Origin: JAJFHI01 sp050633705 | GTDB taxonomy: Bacteria; Pseudomonadota; Alphaproteobacteria; Rhizobiales; Hyphomicrobiaceae | Length of the DNA stretch: 64,000 nucleotides | Direction: 5' to 3' | NCBI GenBank assembly: GCA_050633705.1 | Contig: JBOEGZ010000002.1 | Location: 62,001-126,000, forward strand | Shown here: positions 36,225-45,882 of the stretch, one piece after another | Layout of the letters: every line of letters starts with the position of its first letter | How positions within the stretch are numbered: the stretch's first letter is position 1 | The notes under the pieces: model-generated | The model's database searches: none | What the model saw: only the letters and a program-made list of their open reading frames with translations | What the model was told of the DNA's origin: nothing | Program-made: the position numbers and the translations under genes

Positions 36225-36839
36225 TCAGTTTCCGTGTGACGCGCTTGAATTTTTGGCCCAGTCCAATGCCTGTTCCATTCGGTCATTGCCCCAAAATAGT
36301 TCACCATCATCTGTCGTGAAGAATGGAGAACCAAACACACCCAGAGCTATTGCAGCCTCAGTTGATTGACGCAGACGGTTTTTGTTTTCCTCCGATAGCG
36401 CATCCTGCATTGCCGCGGCGGCTTCACCACCCGCGCGTGTCACCAATTCTGCAAGAAAAGCTTCACCATCAATGCTCTTACCGTCGCCAAACTCTGCTTG
36501 GTAAACTGCTTTCGAGAAATTGATCCCCCAACCTTGTGAAAGACCAAACGTCGCCAAGCGAGCGGCAAGCAATCCATTTTGTGGAAATGGTGTCGGGCGC
36601 CTAAAGGGGAGTTTTTGTTGGGCACAGATCCGCTCAAGATCGCGCCACATATAAGCGCCCTTTATTGGATAGAGATTGAAGGGTGATGTCGACCAACCTT
36701 GATGCCTAAAGATCGGCCCTAACAAAAAAGGACGCCAAGTGATCTTAACACCAGCATTGTTGGCATACTCCTCAATCCGCATCGCAGCAGGGTAAGAGTA
36801 CGTCGAAGCAAATTCATACCAGAATGTAAGATGCGCCAT
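36225..36839 (-). CDS. DsbA-like 2-hydroxychromene-2-carboxylate isomerase family protein
   Basis: 204 residues from the ATG at 36839, chosen over an in-frame upstream start that would add five residues. It has the thioredoxin-fold DsbA arrangement of HCCA isomerases/kappa GSTs (LTFWYEFASTYSYPAAMRIE, WRPFLLGPIF, FGSPFFTTDDGELFWGNDR) and no CXXC, as usual in that group. The substrate is not clear; glutathione-dependent isomerisation in aromatic degradation is the known family role. Convergent with the decaheme cytochrome gene. Confidence 0.85.
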   Translation of the reverse strand: MAHLTFWYEFASTYSYPAAMRIEEYANNAGVKITWRPFLLGPIFRHQGWSTSPFNLYPIKGAYMWRDLERICAQQKLPFRRPTPFPQNGLLAARLATFGLSQGWGINFSKAVYQAEFGDGKSIDGEAFLAELVTRAGGEAAAAMQDALSEENKNRLRQSTEAAIALGVFGSPFFTTDDGELFWGNDRMEQALDWAKNSSASHGN

Positions 36840-37265
36840 GATTTCTACAGTCATAAGCGTGCTTCATGACCATATCAACCAACTTTACATAACGTCGGCC
36901 ACGGTTTGAATGGCATGTCTTGCAAAATAATATAAATGCATACCTTGCCCATTTGACTTTCTTGTCAACGTTTCCAAACCTCGTTTGGTCTGGTCGTTTG
37001 ACAATACTCCGGGGCGCTCGTGATGGTTATTTTGATGGCGCCGCGTGACGACGACTTTGAACATGATGCGCGGTGTTACATTATTTCAGTTACATTATTT
37101 CAGTTCTGCGCAGACTCATCAAATTGATTAAGAAGCCTACCTGATTGAGGTTGCAATTTGGTACCGTTACGGTCCAGAATCAATTGCGTGAATTGACCCT
37201 TCCGCGAGACTTGAACAACGACTTTTCCAAAAGGGCCAAAACAAACTGAAAAACACGAGGTAAAC
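36840..37265. other. Intergenic region before DUF1800 gene, with a tandem repeat
   Basis: About 425 bases without a convincing gene; contains two perfect copies of a 14-bp unit at 37076-37103. A minus-strand frame extends from 37480 to 37100 but overlaps the DUF1800 gene and looks spurious. Confidence 0.4.
37076..37103. repeat. Perfect tandem repeat of TTACATTATTTCAG, two copies
   Basis: Units at 37076-37089 and 37090-37103. A/T-rich; likely a short slippage duplication in a noncoding region, 162 bases ahead of the DUF1800 start. Confidence 0.7.
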
Positions 37266-39089
37266 ATGTTAGGCGGCCGACAGCTAACAATCGCAACTCT
37301 ACTTTTAATTGGCCTTTTCACCAGCAGTATCGTCTCTGCCACAAATGATCGTGCCAATTGGTCAGGTGACTTAACGCCGATCTCTGAGAGCGACTGGGAT
37401 TTGAATACCGCGGCCCATCTATTGTCTCGCGCCGGATTTGGTGGAACACCATCAGAAATCGAAGCCTTAGCAAAACTCACACCCGAAGCCGCAGTTAAAC
37501 GTATTGTACTGTTTGAAGGCGCGCCTGATGTAGCGCTACCTCCATTCGATCACTCCGGCGTTCACGATCCTAGCCTTGAACCGTTTCCACCAAGCCGACC
37601 TGCAACAACAAATCTTGCGGCCGAAAAAGGAGAGGCCCTTGGCGTTAAAGTGAAGCCATCGGGCAACCGCCGCCTTCAACCCGTTGTAAACCGCTTCTTC
37701 TATTGGCTACGTGCCAGCAGATTAGAAACTGATCGTGTCGCTTATTGGTGGGCCAATCGGATGTTACGCTCACCTCGTCCGCTACAGGAAAAAATGGCGC
37801 TGTTCTGGCATGGCCATTTCGCAGTCAACGAAGGCAAGGTTCGCGATTACCGCAAACATCTCGATTTGCTCAATACGTTTCATAAACGTGGCCTTGGCAA
37901 TTTCCGTGAACTCTTGATCGACACAGCGAAAAGCCCTGGCATGCTGTCTTTCCTGGATGCGGGCGTTAACGTCAAAGGTTCTCCAAACGAAAATTTCGCG
38001 CGCGAAATCATGGAACTGTTTACGCTTGGTGTTGGCCATTACACCGAACATGACATTCGCGAAGCCGCCCGCGCGTTTACGGGTTGGAATTACAAAGACC
38101 TTACATTTGTCGTCAACGAAGCTGATCATGACGAAACAACGAAAACGGTGCTGGGCAACAAAGGCCCCTTAACCGGAATCGACGTGATTGACATTCTGCT
38201 AAAGGCACCGACAGCCGAATTCATAGCAGCAAAAATCTATCGTTATTTCGTTCACGACAACCCTTCACCGGAATTGGCTGCCAAGCTGGGCAAGGTCCTG
38301 CGCGACAATAATTACGAAATTGCCCCACTGATGCAGACGATCTTCTTGTCTCGAGATTTTTATGCGCCATCCAGTGTTGGCACACACATTAAAAGCCCTG
38401 TTGAACTTGCAATCAGCACCTACAAAAGGCTCGACTTACAGAGCGTTCCAGGCGTGCCAGACTTCAACACGGCAACTCGCATGCTCGGTCAGCACTTATT
38501 TAATTCTCCGACAGTTGCTGGCTGGGCGCAGGGACGCGCCTGGATCACTCCAGGTCTGTTGATTGCAAGAGCAAACTTTTCATATGACGTCATGTTTCCC
38601 GACATCAAGTTTATTGCCCATGACCGTTACCCAGTCGATCCTTTGATCCGCACAGTTTCTGAACGTTTGGCGGCGGGTGCAAACATCTCGAACGCGACGA
38701 AGCCGAAAGCTGCCGAAATGGGCGGTGAAATGTCGATGGCAAGTCAACAGGCCGACATGAACCAGGATTTCAATACCCGTTACGGCAGCTATCGTGGTTG
38801 GCAAATGGCCATCCAGAAAGTCAAACCCATTTCACGCCACACCGCCGAGCTCGACTTAATCGCCCTGGTTGATCAGGCCGGGTGCAAGTCCATTGACGAG
38901 GTTGTCGATCATTTTCTTGGACGGTTATTGTCCGTGCCCGCGACGGATAAAATGCGCGCCGAGATGATTGATGTCCTGAGAGCGGAGCTGGGCACAGGCG
39001 ATCTAAAAGCCGCACGTACTTATCTCGAACAACCCCTAAGGGTCCTCGTTCAGCGGATCATGAGCTTACCGGAATATCAACTGGGTTAG
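37266..39089 (+). CDS. DUF1800 family exported protein
   Basis: 607 residues with a signal peptide (about 1-25). The DUF1800 signature blocks are AAHLLSRAGFGGTPSEIEAL, ALFWHGHFAVN, NENFAREIMELFTLGVGHYTE and HIKSPVELAISTYK. DUF1800 proteins occur across bacteria next to DUF1501 proteins; no enzymatic role is established. Followed by the DUF1501 gene, 60 bases downstream, as usual. Confidence 0.9.
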   Translation: MLGGRQLTIATLLLIGLFTSSIVSATNDRANWSGDLTPISESDWDLNTAAHLLSRAGFGGTPSEIEALAKLTPEAAVKRIVLFEGAPDVALPPFDHSGVHDPSLEPFPPSRPATTNLAAEKGEALGVKVKPSGNRRLQPVVNRFFYWLRASRLETDRVAYWWANRMLRSPRPLQEKMALFWHGHFAVNEGKVRDYRKHLDLLNTFHKRGLGNFRELLIDTAKSPGMLSFLDAGVNVKGSPNENFAREIMELFTLGVGHYTEHDIREAARAFTGWNYKDLTFVVNEADHDETTKTVLGNKGPLTGIDVIDILLKAPTAEFIAAKIYRYFVHDNPSPELAAKLGKVLRDNNYEIAPLMQTIFLSRDFYAPSSVGTHIKSPVELAISTYKRLDLQSVPGVPDFNTATRMLGQHLFNSPTVAGWAQGRAWITPGLLIARANFSYDVMFPDIKFIAHDRYPVDPLIRTVSERLAAGANISNATKPKAAEMGGEMSMASQQADMNQDFNTRYGSYRGWQMAIQKVKPISRHTAELDLIALVDQAGCKSIDEVVDHFLGRLLSVPATDKMRAEMIDVLRAELGTGDLKAARTYLEQPLRVLVQRIMSLPEYQLG

Positions 39090-39149
39090 AGATGGCAAAC
39101 GCCTTTGCACCCTGCAACCATTGACGCAAACCAGTAGCGACTGGAGAAA

Positions 39150-40361
39150 ATGATGAAACACACCTCCGCCTTCGATACCCAGCGCCGCAACCTGATGCGC
39201 TTAGGTGCCTATGGTTCTGCTTATGGACTGCTGGCGCCATTCATGAATGGATTTGCCAAGGCCCGTGAAGCCAATGCGAACAAGCGCATTCTCGTGGTTC
39301 TTGAATTGTCCGGCGGCAATGACGGGCTCAACACTGTCGTACCTTTTCGAAACGACGACTACTACCGCGTACGTCCGAATATCGCCATCAAGGAAAACAA
39401 GCTGCGCAAAATTGACGATCAATATGGCCTTAACGCCGGCATGGCCGGGCTTGAGCGACTGTACAAGGATGGCAAGGTCGCGATGATCCACGGCGTTGGC
39501 TACCCACAGCCGTCGTTCTCGCACTTTAACTCGATGGCCTATTGGCACACTGCAGCACCAAACAGTGGAGCTTCATATGGCTGGGTCGGGCGCTTAGCAG
39601 ACGTGTTGATACCCGAAGGTACTAAAAACGCCATCATCAACATCGATGCAACGCAATCTCTTGCCGTGCGAAGCCGCAAGCATGTGCCGGTTGTCTTTGA
39701 TGATCCAGCACTGTTTAGTCCAAAAGGGCGCCACACCCCAACTGGGGAACTCATCATTGACGCAGCATCGAATCCATCACAAGCCTTCTTGCGCGATGTC
39801 TCACGCAGTGCCGAAGAAGCTTCCGCCAAAGTGCGCGAAGCTTGGTCACGCTATAATTCATCCATTGACTATGGTTTGGCATCGATCGACTTGCCAAAAA
39901 TCGCATCTTTGATTGAAGCACGGATGCCAACACAGCTCTATTACACGTCGTTCCGCAACAATATTTTCGACACTCATGTTTATCAGAAAGACCAGCACGC
40001 GCGTTTGCTGACCTATTTCTCTGATGCTCTGTACGCATTTATGAAAGACCTCGAACGCATTGGCCGGGCCGATGACGTAATGATCTTGGTCTTCAGTGAG
40101 TTTGGCCGCCGCGTTGCAGAAAACGACAACTTAGGCACCGACCACGGAACCGCCAACACAATGTTTGCCGTCGGCAATGGAGTCAAAGGCGGCCACTACG
40201 GCAAACCACCAAGCCTCTCAAAATTGGATGAAACTGACAATTTGATTCACACGACTGACTTTAGGCAAGTCTTCTCAAGTGTGATTGAAGAATGGCTGCA
40301 ATACCCCGACGCCGCAGCTGTACTTGGCGATAAGTTCAACAAAATTCCGATGATTGGCTAA
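39150..40361 (+). CDS. DUF1501 family exported protein
   Basis: 403 residues. The N-terminus QRRNLMRLGAYGSAYGLL is a Tat-like export signal with an RR pair. Core blocks RILVVLELSGGNDGLNTVVP, HGVGYPQPSFSHFNSMAYWHTA and VFSEFGRRVAENDNLGTDHGT are typical of DUF1501, which is related to alkaline phosphatase/sulfatase folds. Paired with DUF1800. Role unknown; secreted hydrolase activity is only a structural guess. Confidence 0.9.
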   Translation: MMKHTSAFDTQRRNLMRLGAYGSAYGLLAPFMNGFAKAREANANKRILVVLELSGGNDGLNTVVPFRNDDYYRVRPNIAIKENKLRKIDDQYGLNAGMAGLERLYKDGKVAMIHGVGYPQPSFSHFNSMAYWHTAAPNSGASYGWVGRLADVLIPEGTKNAIINIDATQSLAVRSRKHVPVVFDDPALFSPKGRHTPTGELIIDAASNPSQAFLRDVSRSAEEASAKVREAWSRYNSSIDYGLASIDLPKIASLIEARMPTQLYYTSFRNNIFDTHVYQKDQHARLLTYFSDALYAFMKDLERIGRADDVMILVFSEFGRRVAENDNLGTDHGTANTMFAVGNGVKGGHYGKPPSLSKLDETDNLIHTTDFRQVFSSVIEEWLQYPDAAAVLGDKFNKIPMIG

Positions 40362-40379
40362 CATTGCCAAAGGTATGCC

Positions 40380-40679
40380 ATGGTGACTGATTTTCCGATC
40401 GGCTGGATTTGTGCCCTCGGCGTTGCCTGGTTGATTGGATACGTTATGGGGCAGCGTCGAGGCGAACCAACGTGGCGAAACTCCGCTGTTAAACGCATGG
40501 AATTACAGCAACAGATCGATGACCTTTCCAAAGAGGGGCGCACTACAATTGATAAGGCTTTATCCACTGGCCACACGATTGAAGCGATCAGAGCTTTTCG
40601 AAGCGAAACGAACACGAACCTCAAAAACGCAAAAGAAGCGATCGACCTCATCAAGGCCAATCGCTCCCAATCACGTTGA
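40380..40679 (+). CDS. Small membrane protein with L7/L12 C-terminal-like segment
   Basis: 99 residues: one transmembrane helix (about 8-25), a charged linker, then HTIEAIRAFRSETNTNLKNA, which resembles the helix-turn-helix of ribosomal protein L7/L12 C-terminal domains (K/T-IEAI...L-K-x-AK-E). This domain recurs in small bacterial proteins outside the ribosome. It starts 18 bases after DUF1501 with AAAGG upstream, so it is probably in that operon. Function unknown. Confidence 0.7.
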   Translation: MVTDFPIGWICALGVAWLIGYVMGQRRGEPTWRNSAVKRMELQQQIDDLSKEGRTTIDKALSTGHTIEAIRAFRSETNTNLKNAKEAIDLIKANRSQSR

Positions 40680-40727
40680 TGCAAAAATTGTTATTCGTTT
40701 TTAGTACCACTGCTTAAGCACGATACC

Positions 40728-41558
40728 TCAGCTTCCCGTGCCAACCGGGAACTCATGTTCCCACAATGTCTTGTCGCTGTCTTTCAGTTGAACGTGCATC
40801 TTCTCAGCGCCATTGCTGCGATAATCAAAATCAATGATTGGATTTTCCGACAAGGAAATTGATCCCGCCATTGCAAAAACGCGCTCATCACCCTGACGGA
40901 CTTCCAGGTCCGTTACCATGCGCAGTGGGATGTACAAAAGAGTTTGCTGATCTAGGGCCATGCCGGTGTTGTTTGGGTGGCTGACCCGCAACTGCATTTT
41001 GCGGCGCAGAGCAGTCGCCGCAGTCGTTTTTACTTTAGGGGTCAACGACATCTTGCCCATGTTGGCAGCAATTTCCTCCGGGTTACCGGTCGGCGGCGCC
41101 GAACACGCTGACTGGCCACCTGCAAACTTTACATAGCGCTTCACCATATAAAGTTTTCCATCACTTGCTTCGACAATGGTGCGGATAAATGTTCCGGTAT
41201 TAAAACGAAGATTTACCGCCAGTTCCATTGCGGTTCGGTCTGGCCCCATCTTAAAGACGGCGGCGACGGGAGAGGGGTTCTCATCAACGATAAACGTCAC
41301 CGATTTAATTGTTCGACCATCAGAAAGCCTGGTCTTCATGGTCACGGGAACCGCACGTTGATCCTCGGGCCGCGACGGCGCAGCCATCGTCAACACACCA
41401 CCTCCCGGTAGGATCTCTCGATCACCAAACACATCTGGCTTGAGTTCCGACCAAGTGGTACTGGCCAAGTCGGCCTTGACTGGCAAAGTGGCCATGCCCG
41501 TCAGAGCAGCAATCGAAACCGCTACCCCGGCCAATAACGCACGCGCGATAGTGTGCAT
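40728..41558 (-). CDS. Quinoprotein-dehydrogenase-associated SoxYZ-like carrier protein
   Basis: 276 residues from the ATG at 41558 (AGGGA upstream; an in-frame ATG two codons earlier is possible). Signal peptide about 1-25. An N-terminal SoxY-like domain ends in GGQSACSAPP, the Cys-containing block of this subfamily, and is followed by a SoxZ-like domain (MQLRVSHPNNTGMALD, HVQLKDSDKTLWEHEF). Such fused carriers accompany PQQ methanol dehydrogenases in methylotrophs. The PQQ-repeat protein of this window is 26 kb away, so linkage is not local. Function in the partner pathway is unsettled. Confidence 0.85.
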   Translation of the reverse strand: MHTIARALLAGVAVSIAALTGMATLPVKADLASTTWSELKPDVFGDREILPGGGVLTMAAPSRPEDQRAVPVTMKTRLSDGRTIKSVTFIVDENPSPVAAVFKMGPDRTAMELAVNLRFNTGTFIRTIVEASDGKLYMVKRYVKFAGGQSACSAPPTGNPEEIAANMGKMSLTPKVKTTAATALRRKMQLRVSHPNNTGMALDQQTLLYIPLRMVTDLEVRQGDERVFAMAGSISLSENPIIDFDYRSNGAEKMHVQLKDSDKTLWEHEFPVGTGS

Positions 41559-41733
41559 CAGCATTCCCTGTTTGTAAGATTGATTCTTAGCCTTTCGTCT
41601 TATTAGTTTCGCTAGATTTACGGCCAAGGTCAATATCGCAGCGCAAAATACTGCACATTCAAAGGCTTCCGCGGTCAGATATTTGGGGTGTTACAGCTTA
41701 TCGCTCGCATCACAGACCCCGACGCTACCGATA

Positions 41734-42480
41734 TCAATATCCAGAGGCGGGTTTCCAACCGGCCGCTTTTGCTTCGCTCTCCGAGCAAAACCAACGCTCA
41801 CCACGTGAAACTGAAACACGCACCCTGCTGTACCATGGGCTCCAAGGGGCATGGTAAATGCGGCCGTTGCGCGAGATGTTGCCCTTAATCGCACATCCTT
41901 TTGGTGCCACCTGGGCAGCCCTCACCCAACGTTTTTGGCGATACTCCCAGGCCGGCTTCGCCAACCTTTGTCGACCAGCCCCCGTCCAAACGCCCCGCAA
42001 TTCTCGGCGGGCAAAGTTTTCGTCATTTTTGTACCGGTTGGAATACTTCACAAAAGCCCAAGCATAGCCCTCTCGCACCATCGTTTTATTGATTTCACGG
42101 GTCCCAACAAAACAGGTAGCAAGCACACGGCCGTATTTGCCAATTCCTTCACTCTTACAACGCACTGCCCGTAACGCGATCAGTCGCCGCAACCATCGCG
42201 TCGCCTTCTTGCCGCATGACCAGGTGCCAATCCATCGCCGGGGACACTTCTGCCCTTTTTCAGGAGCGTCGATACCCTGCAAACGAATACGCTGGCCAGA
42301 AATCTCGAGCGTGTCTCCATCTATAACACGAGCAAAACCAGTAAACATCTGTGCGACAGGTGAGCGGGCGAAGCCTGACCGTACATCCACGCCACCACTG
42401 GCGACAGAGCCAAACAAGACCAAACAAGCCGTAGCCAGAACAACATTATGAGTTGCATGTAGTTTGATTTTTGCTCGCAT
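41734..42480 (-). CDS. Thermonuclease (SNase)-family exported nuclease
   Basis: 248 residues with a hydrophobic signal segment (about 12-30). SNase fold motifs RVIDGDTLEISGQRIRLQGI (Ca site and Arg) and DAPEKGQKC, then the second Arg/Glu region. The C-terminal CAIKGNISRNGRIYH segment is common in alphaproteobacterial members and may form a disulfide. It should hydrolyse nucleic acids in the envelope or outside the cell. Confidence 0.9.
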   Translation of the reverse strand: MRAKIKLHATHNVVLATACLVLFGSVASGGVDVRSGFARSPVAQMFTGFARVIDGDTLEISGQRIRLQGIDAPEKGQKCPRRWIGTWSCGKKATRWLRRLIALRAVRCKSEGIGKYGRVLATCFVGTREINKTMVREGYAWAFVKYSNRYKNDENFARRELRGVWTGAGRQRLAKPAWEYRQKRWVRAAQVAPKGCAIKGNISRNGRIYHAPWSPWYSRVRVSVSRGERWFCSESEAKAAGWKPASGY

Positions 42481-42759
42481 AGGTTGAGTATGACACCGAA
42501 CGGCGGCACAACCAAGACGATACTATGTCAATTTACACAACCTTGTGATGTATCTACTATCATGATCTCGATATCTGGCTTCCTGGAGACAATCTGAAAA
42601 ACCAATCGCCAATCGTCAAAAATCTGTGGTTCGATGACGCCGAATAACTGAACTGAGAAGATGATGGCTTCAGTCGGCCTAATTCTTGGGCTAGTTGTGA
42701 TCTGCACTAGGCAAAGCAATCTCCAGGCTTTGAAAATTTTCGCAAGCGACGAGCACAGC

Positions 42760-45024
42760 ATGACAAACCCATCATCACCGGATCTCACCGCCTATCGTCC
42801 ACAGCCTGGACAACAGCACCCACCAGGACATGCACCACAAAACGGGCATCGACAACCACCCCGCAGACGCAAACGTGGCATGGGTTTCATGGGCTGGATT
42901 GGTTTGCTCTTGATGGCTGTGATCGCAGTCGTTGTCGGCGCGCTTGCCGTATTTGTCGCGTCTCCACCAACAGATCTCATCCGCAATCAAGCGATCGCGC
43001 AAGTCAAAGAAAAAACCGGACGGGACCTCACCATAGCCGGACCAATTGGCATCACCGTGTTTCCGTCTCTGGGAGTTTCATTGAAAGACGTTGCGCTATC
43101 TGGACCACCTGGCATGGGCGATGAGCCGCTAACGACAATGTCTGATCTCAACATCAACGTAAAACTTCTTCCACTTCTTAAAAAGCAAGTCGAAGTTGAT
43201 ACGCTTGTGTTGACCGATCCCGTCTTCAATTTACGCATCAACAAACAGGGTCTGAAAAGCTGGGACTTTGCACGCCAGAAAACACCTTCTCGCATTCGTA
43301 TAGCCAATGCCAATGCGACAGCACGAGACGTTATTACTCTGGCGCAAGCCGACACCGAAGCAGATGCGTCGTCACCAGCAGGAACAAGTAAAAATTTACC
43401 GATAGATCAACTGGCCTTGGGCGACGTGCGAATTGTCAACGGCACCGTGAACTACATCGACGAAACAACGGGCGCATCACAGCGGCTCAAAAAGATCAAT
43501 GTGGCATTGGGTTTGAAAACAATCGCAAGCCCACTCAGTGCCAAAGGAAACGTCAACTGGAAAGCTGAGACGATTAATTTTGATGGCACTCTGACATCTC
43601 CAAAACAAATCCTGGATCAACAGCCGGCCGATGTTTCCATTAAATTGTCGGCACAAAAGTTTAACGCCAAGTACAATGGTAACGTGAGCCTGGCCGATAT
43701 TATGAGATTGTCCGGCGCGATAACCGCCGACGTTCCATCCGTCCGCCGATTGGCCGGTTGGCTTGGTACAAAACTACCACCATCACGCGGCTTCGGCGCT
43801 TTGAAACTCAATGGCAACCTCAAGGCTGCGGGGCCGCGTTATGCATTGTCCAAAGCCCGGCTCAATATGGATGGCGCCACGGCTACAGGCGACGTTGCGA
43901 TCCAATCAGGTGGCAAGCGTCCAAAAATCGTCGCCGATCTCAAACTTTCTGAATTGAACCTCAACACCTACCTGTCAGATGGCGGAGGTGTTCCAGCGGC
44001 CGCAAAAAAACCCGCAACAACGAACAAGCCGGAATCAATCGATGACCTGCTCGCCGAGCCGAGCCAAGCGCCAGGCACACGCGTCAAAGGCTACACGAAA
44101 CGGGCAGGCTGGAGCAGCGAGCCGATTGATCTTGGCGCACTCAGTCTGGTCGACGCGGATACAAAGCTCCAAGTCGGGCGCTTCCTATATAAGAAAATCA
44201 AAGTCGATAGCACCAACCTCGCTGTCAAACTGAATGCGGGTAAGTTGCGGGCCGACTTCACAGATGTACAGCTTTACGGTGGTCGAGGTCGTGGCGTCGT
44301 TACTCTTGAGGGAACAAAGACTGCAACCGTCGGCGCGAATATAGAAGCCAACAACATCTCCGCTTTACCGCTGTTAACAGACGCCGCCGATGTTAAATTT
44401 GTTGAAGGTAACGGCAATTTAAAACTCGCCGTTGCCGGGCGAGGCAAAAATCAGCGTTCCATCATCAACACATTGAATGGCAATGGTTCGTTCCGCTTTA
44501 CTGACGGCGCATTGGTTGGCTTCAATATTCCAGCCGCCTACCGTGCGATCACCCGAGGCAACATAACTGGTCTTAAATCCGCGCCGACCGAAAAAACAGA
44601 CTTCAGCGCCATGACTGCAACGTTCAAAATCAAAAAAGGCATCGCGACAAATAACGATCTACAAATGCTCAGCCCATTATTGCGACTGACAGGGGGTGGA
44701 AAAATAATCCTCCCAGCGCAAACGGTCGACTACACAGTTCGGCCGAAAGTGGTTGGTGAACTGCAAGGTCAAGGTGGCGCTGCAGATGTTGGTGGGGTCG
44801 AAATCCCGGTGCGTATCACCGGTACGTTCGATAACCTGAAATACCAACCTCAACTCACAGATGTTTTCAAAGATCCGAATAAAGCCGTCGACACGATCAA
44901 GAAAATTGGCAAAAAATTTAAGGGCAAAAAGGCTGGCGAGATCGTCAACGACCTACTTGGCAATGGCGCAAACGGCGACAAAAAAATCGATGCCAAAAAG
45001 CTGCTGGACAACCTGTTTAACTAG
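42760..45024 (+). CDS. AsmA-family inner-membrane protein
   Basis: 754 residues from the ATG at 42760; an upstream in-frame start at 42661 adds 33 residues without family character. A Pro/Gln-rich cytoplasmic tail (about 1-38) precedes one transmembrane helix (about 42-65). The AsmA N-terminal block (KTGRDLTIAGPIGITVFPSL, SLKDVALSGPPGMGDEPL) and the C-terminal FRFTDGALVGFNIPAAYRAI block are clear; long beta-rich repeats lie between. AsmA-like proteins are bridge-like and thought to move lipids between membranes. Convergent with the amidase gene. Confidence 0.92.
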   Translation: MTNPSSPDLTAYRPQPGQQHPPGHAPQNGHRQPPRRRKRGMGFMGWIGLLLMAVIAVVVGALAVFVASPPTDLIRNQAIAQVKEKTGRDLTIAGPIGITVFPSLGVSLKDVALSGPPGMGDEPLTTMSDLNINVKLLPLLKKQVEVDTLVLTDPVFNLRINKQGLKSWDFARQKTPSRIRIANANATARDVITLAQADTEADASSPAGTSKNLPIDQLALGDVRIVNGTVNYIDETTGASQRLKKINVALGLKTIASPLSAKGNVNWKAETINFDGTLTSPKQILDQQPADVSIKLSAQKFNAKYNGNVSLADIMRLSGAITADVPSVRRLAGWLGTKLPPSRGFGALKLNGNLKAAGPRYALSKARLNMDGATATGDVAIQSGGKRPKIVADLKLSELNLNTYLSDGGGVPAAAKKPATTNKPESIDDLLAEPSQAPGTRVKGYTKRAGWSSEPIDLGALSLVDADTKLQVGRFLYKKIKVDSTNLAVKLNAGKLRADFTDVQLYGGRGRGVVTLEGTKTATVGANIEANNISALPLLTDAADVKFVEGNGNLKLAVAGRGKNQRSIINTLNGNGSFRFTDGALVGFNIPAAYRAITRGNITGLKSAPTEKTDFSAMTATFKIKKGIATNNDLQMLSPLLRLTGGGKIILPAQTVDYTVRPKVVGELQGQGGAADVGGVEIPVRITGTFDNLKYQPQLTDVFKDPNKAVDTIKKIGKKFKGKKAGEIVNDLLGNGANGDKKIDAKKLLDNLFN

Positions 45025-45052
45025 CTGAGGTATTGCTTCAAACAACAACGTC

Positions 45053-45847
45053 TCAGCCAACAACGTGAGGCTCGTTCTGCAAGGCCGCAATCAAACGATC
45101 CAAAGTCAAGATGGTTGAGCGATCAATGCGACCATCGAGACGCATCGGCCGGAAGTGTCGCTGAAAAGCGGTCACAATGCGCTTGGTATCTTCATCGAAT
45201 ACACCGGTTACCTGCAAGCCGTAACCGTAGAGCTGTAACTTTTCCTGTGTCTCGAGAATTTCATCGTTTGCTGTTCCCAGATCATATCCAAGCTCTGTCT
45301 CAATGACCGGCTCAGGCTCAACCCAGTGGCCAACCCCATTCTCGTGCAACCACCGCCAATCGAATTTCTCACCAGGGTCGATCTTTCGCCCGGGAGCGAT
45401 ATCTGAGTGGGCAAGAACGCGTTGCGGTGGAATATTGTTGCGACGAAGAATATCCTGGCTTAGCGCCAAAACCGCGTTCATCTGTTCTGCGGGAAAGTCG
45501 TCGTAACCATCGTTATGTCCGCGATTATGTATCTCAATACCAATTGACGCCGAATTCACATCCGTGAGCCCGGACCAATAAGATTGGCCGGCATGCCAGG
45601 CGCGTTCAGCTTCTGACACAAGCTGTGTCACGCCACCGGCTTCATCGATCACATAATGGCAAGAGACCTTACTTTCCTCACAAGACAGCCAATAGATTGC
45701 CCGTTCGACACACGCCATGCCGGTGTAATGCATCAACAAAATGGTCGGGGTTAATCCGTTGCGCCTCGGTTCGACATTTACGGCTTGATGCAATCGTGTC
45801 ACGAGCGGGCTATCGGCTTCAAACACCGAAGAACACCTATCATCCAT
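45053..45847 (-). CDS. N-acetylmuramoyl-L-alanine amidase with peptidoglycan-binding domain
   Basis: 264 residues. Amidase_2 (AmpD/AmiD) zinc site: HYTG, the later His/Asn block IGIEIHNRGHND and AHSDIAPGRKIDPG. A C-terminal PG_binding_1 domain (QEKLQLYGYGLQVTGVFDE) follows. No clear signal peptide, so cytoplasmic AmpD-like anhydromuropeptide recycling is as likely as an envelope role. The gene follows the TerB-DnaJ gene with a 35-base gap. Confidence 0.92.
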   Translation of the reverse strand: MDDRCSSVFEADSPLVTRLHQAVNVEPRRNGLTPTILLMHYTGMACVERAIYWLSCEESKVSCHYVIDEAGGVTQLVSEAERAWHAGQSYWSGLTDVNSASIGIEIHNRGHNDGYDDFPAEQMNAVLALSQDILRRNNIPPQRVLAHSDIAPGRKIDPGEKFDWRWLHENGVGHWVEPEPVIETELGYDLGTANDEILETQEKLQLYGYGLQVTGVFDEDTKRIVTAFQRHFRPMRLDGRIDRSTILTLDRLIAALQNEPHVVG

Positions 45848-45882
45848 TCAGCACTCGCTCCTCGCGCGTTTTTTGGTGGTGC

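Noticed and set aside
37100..37480. 126-codon minus-strand frame over the DUF1800 start
   Set aside because: Overlaps a strong gene head-on, has no RBS and no family match.
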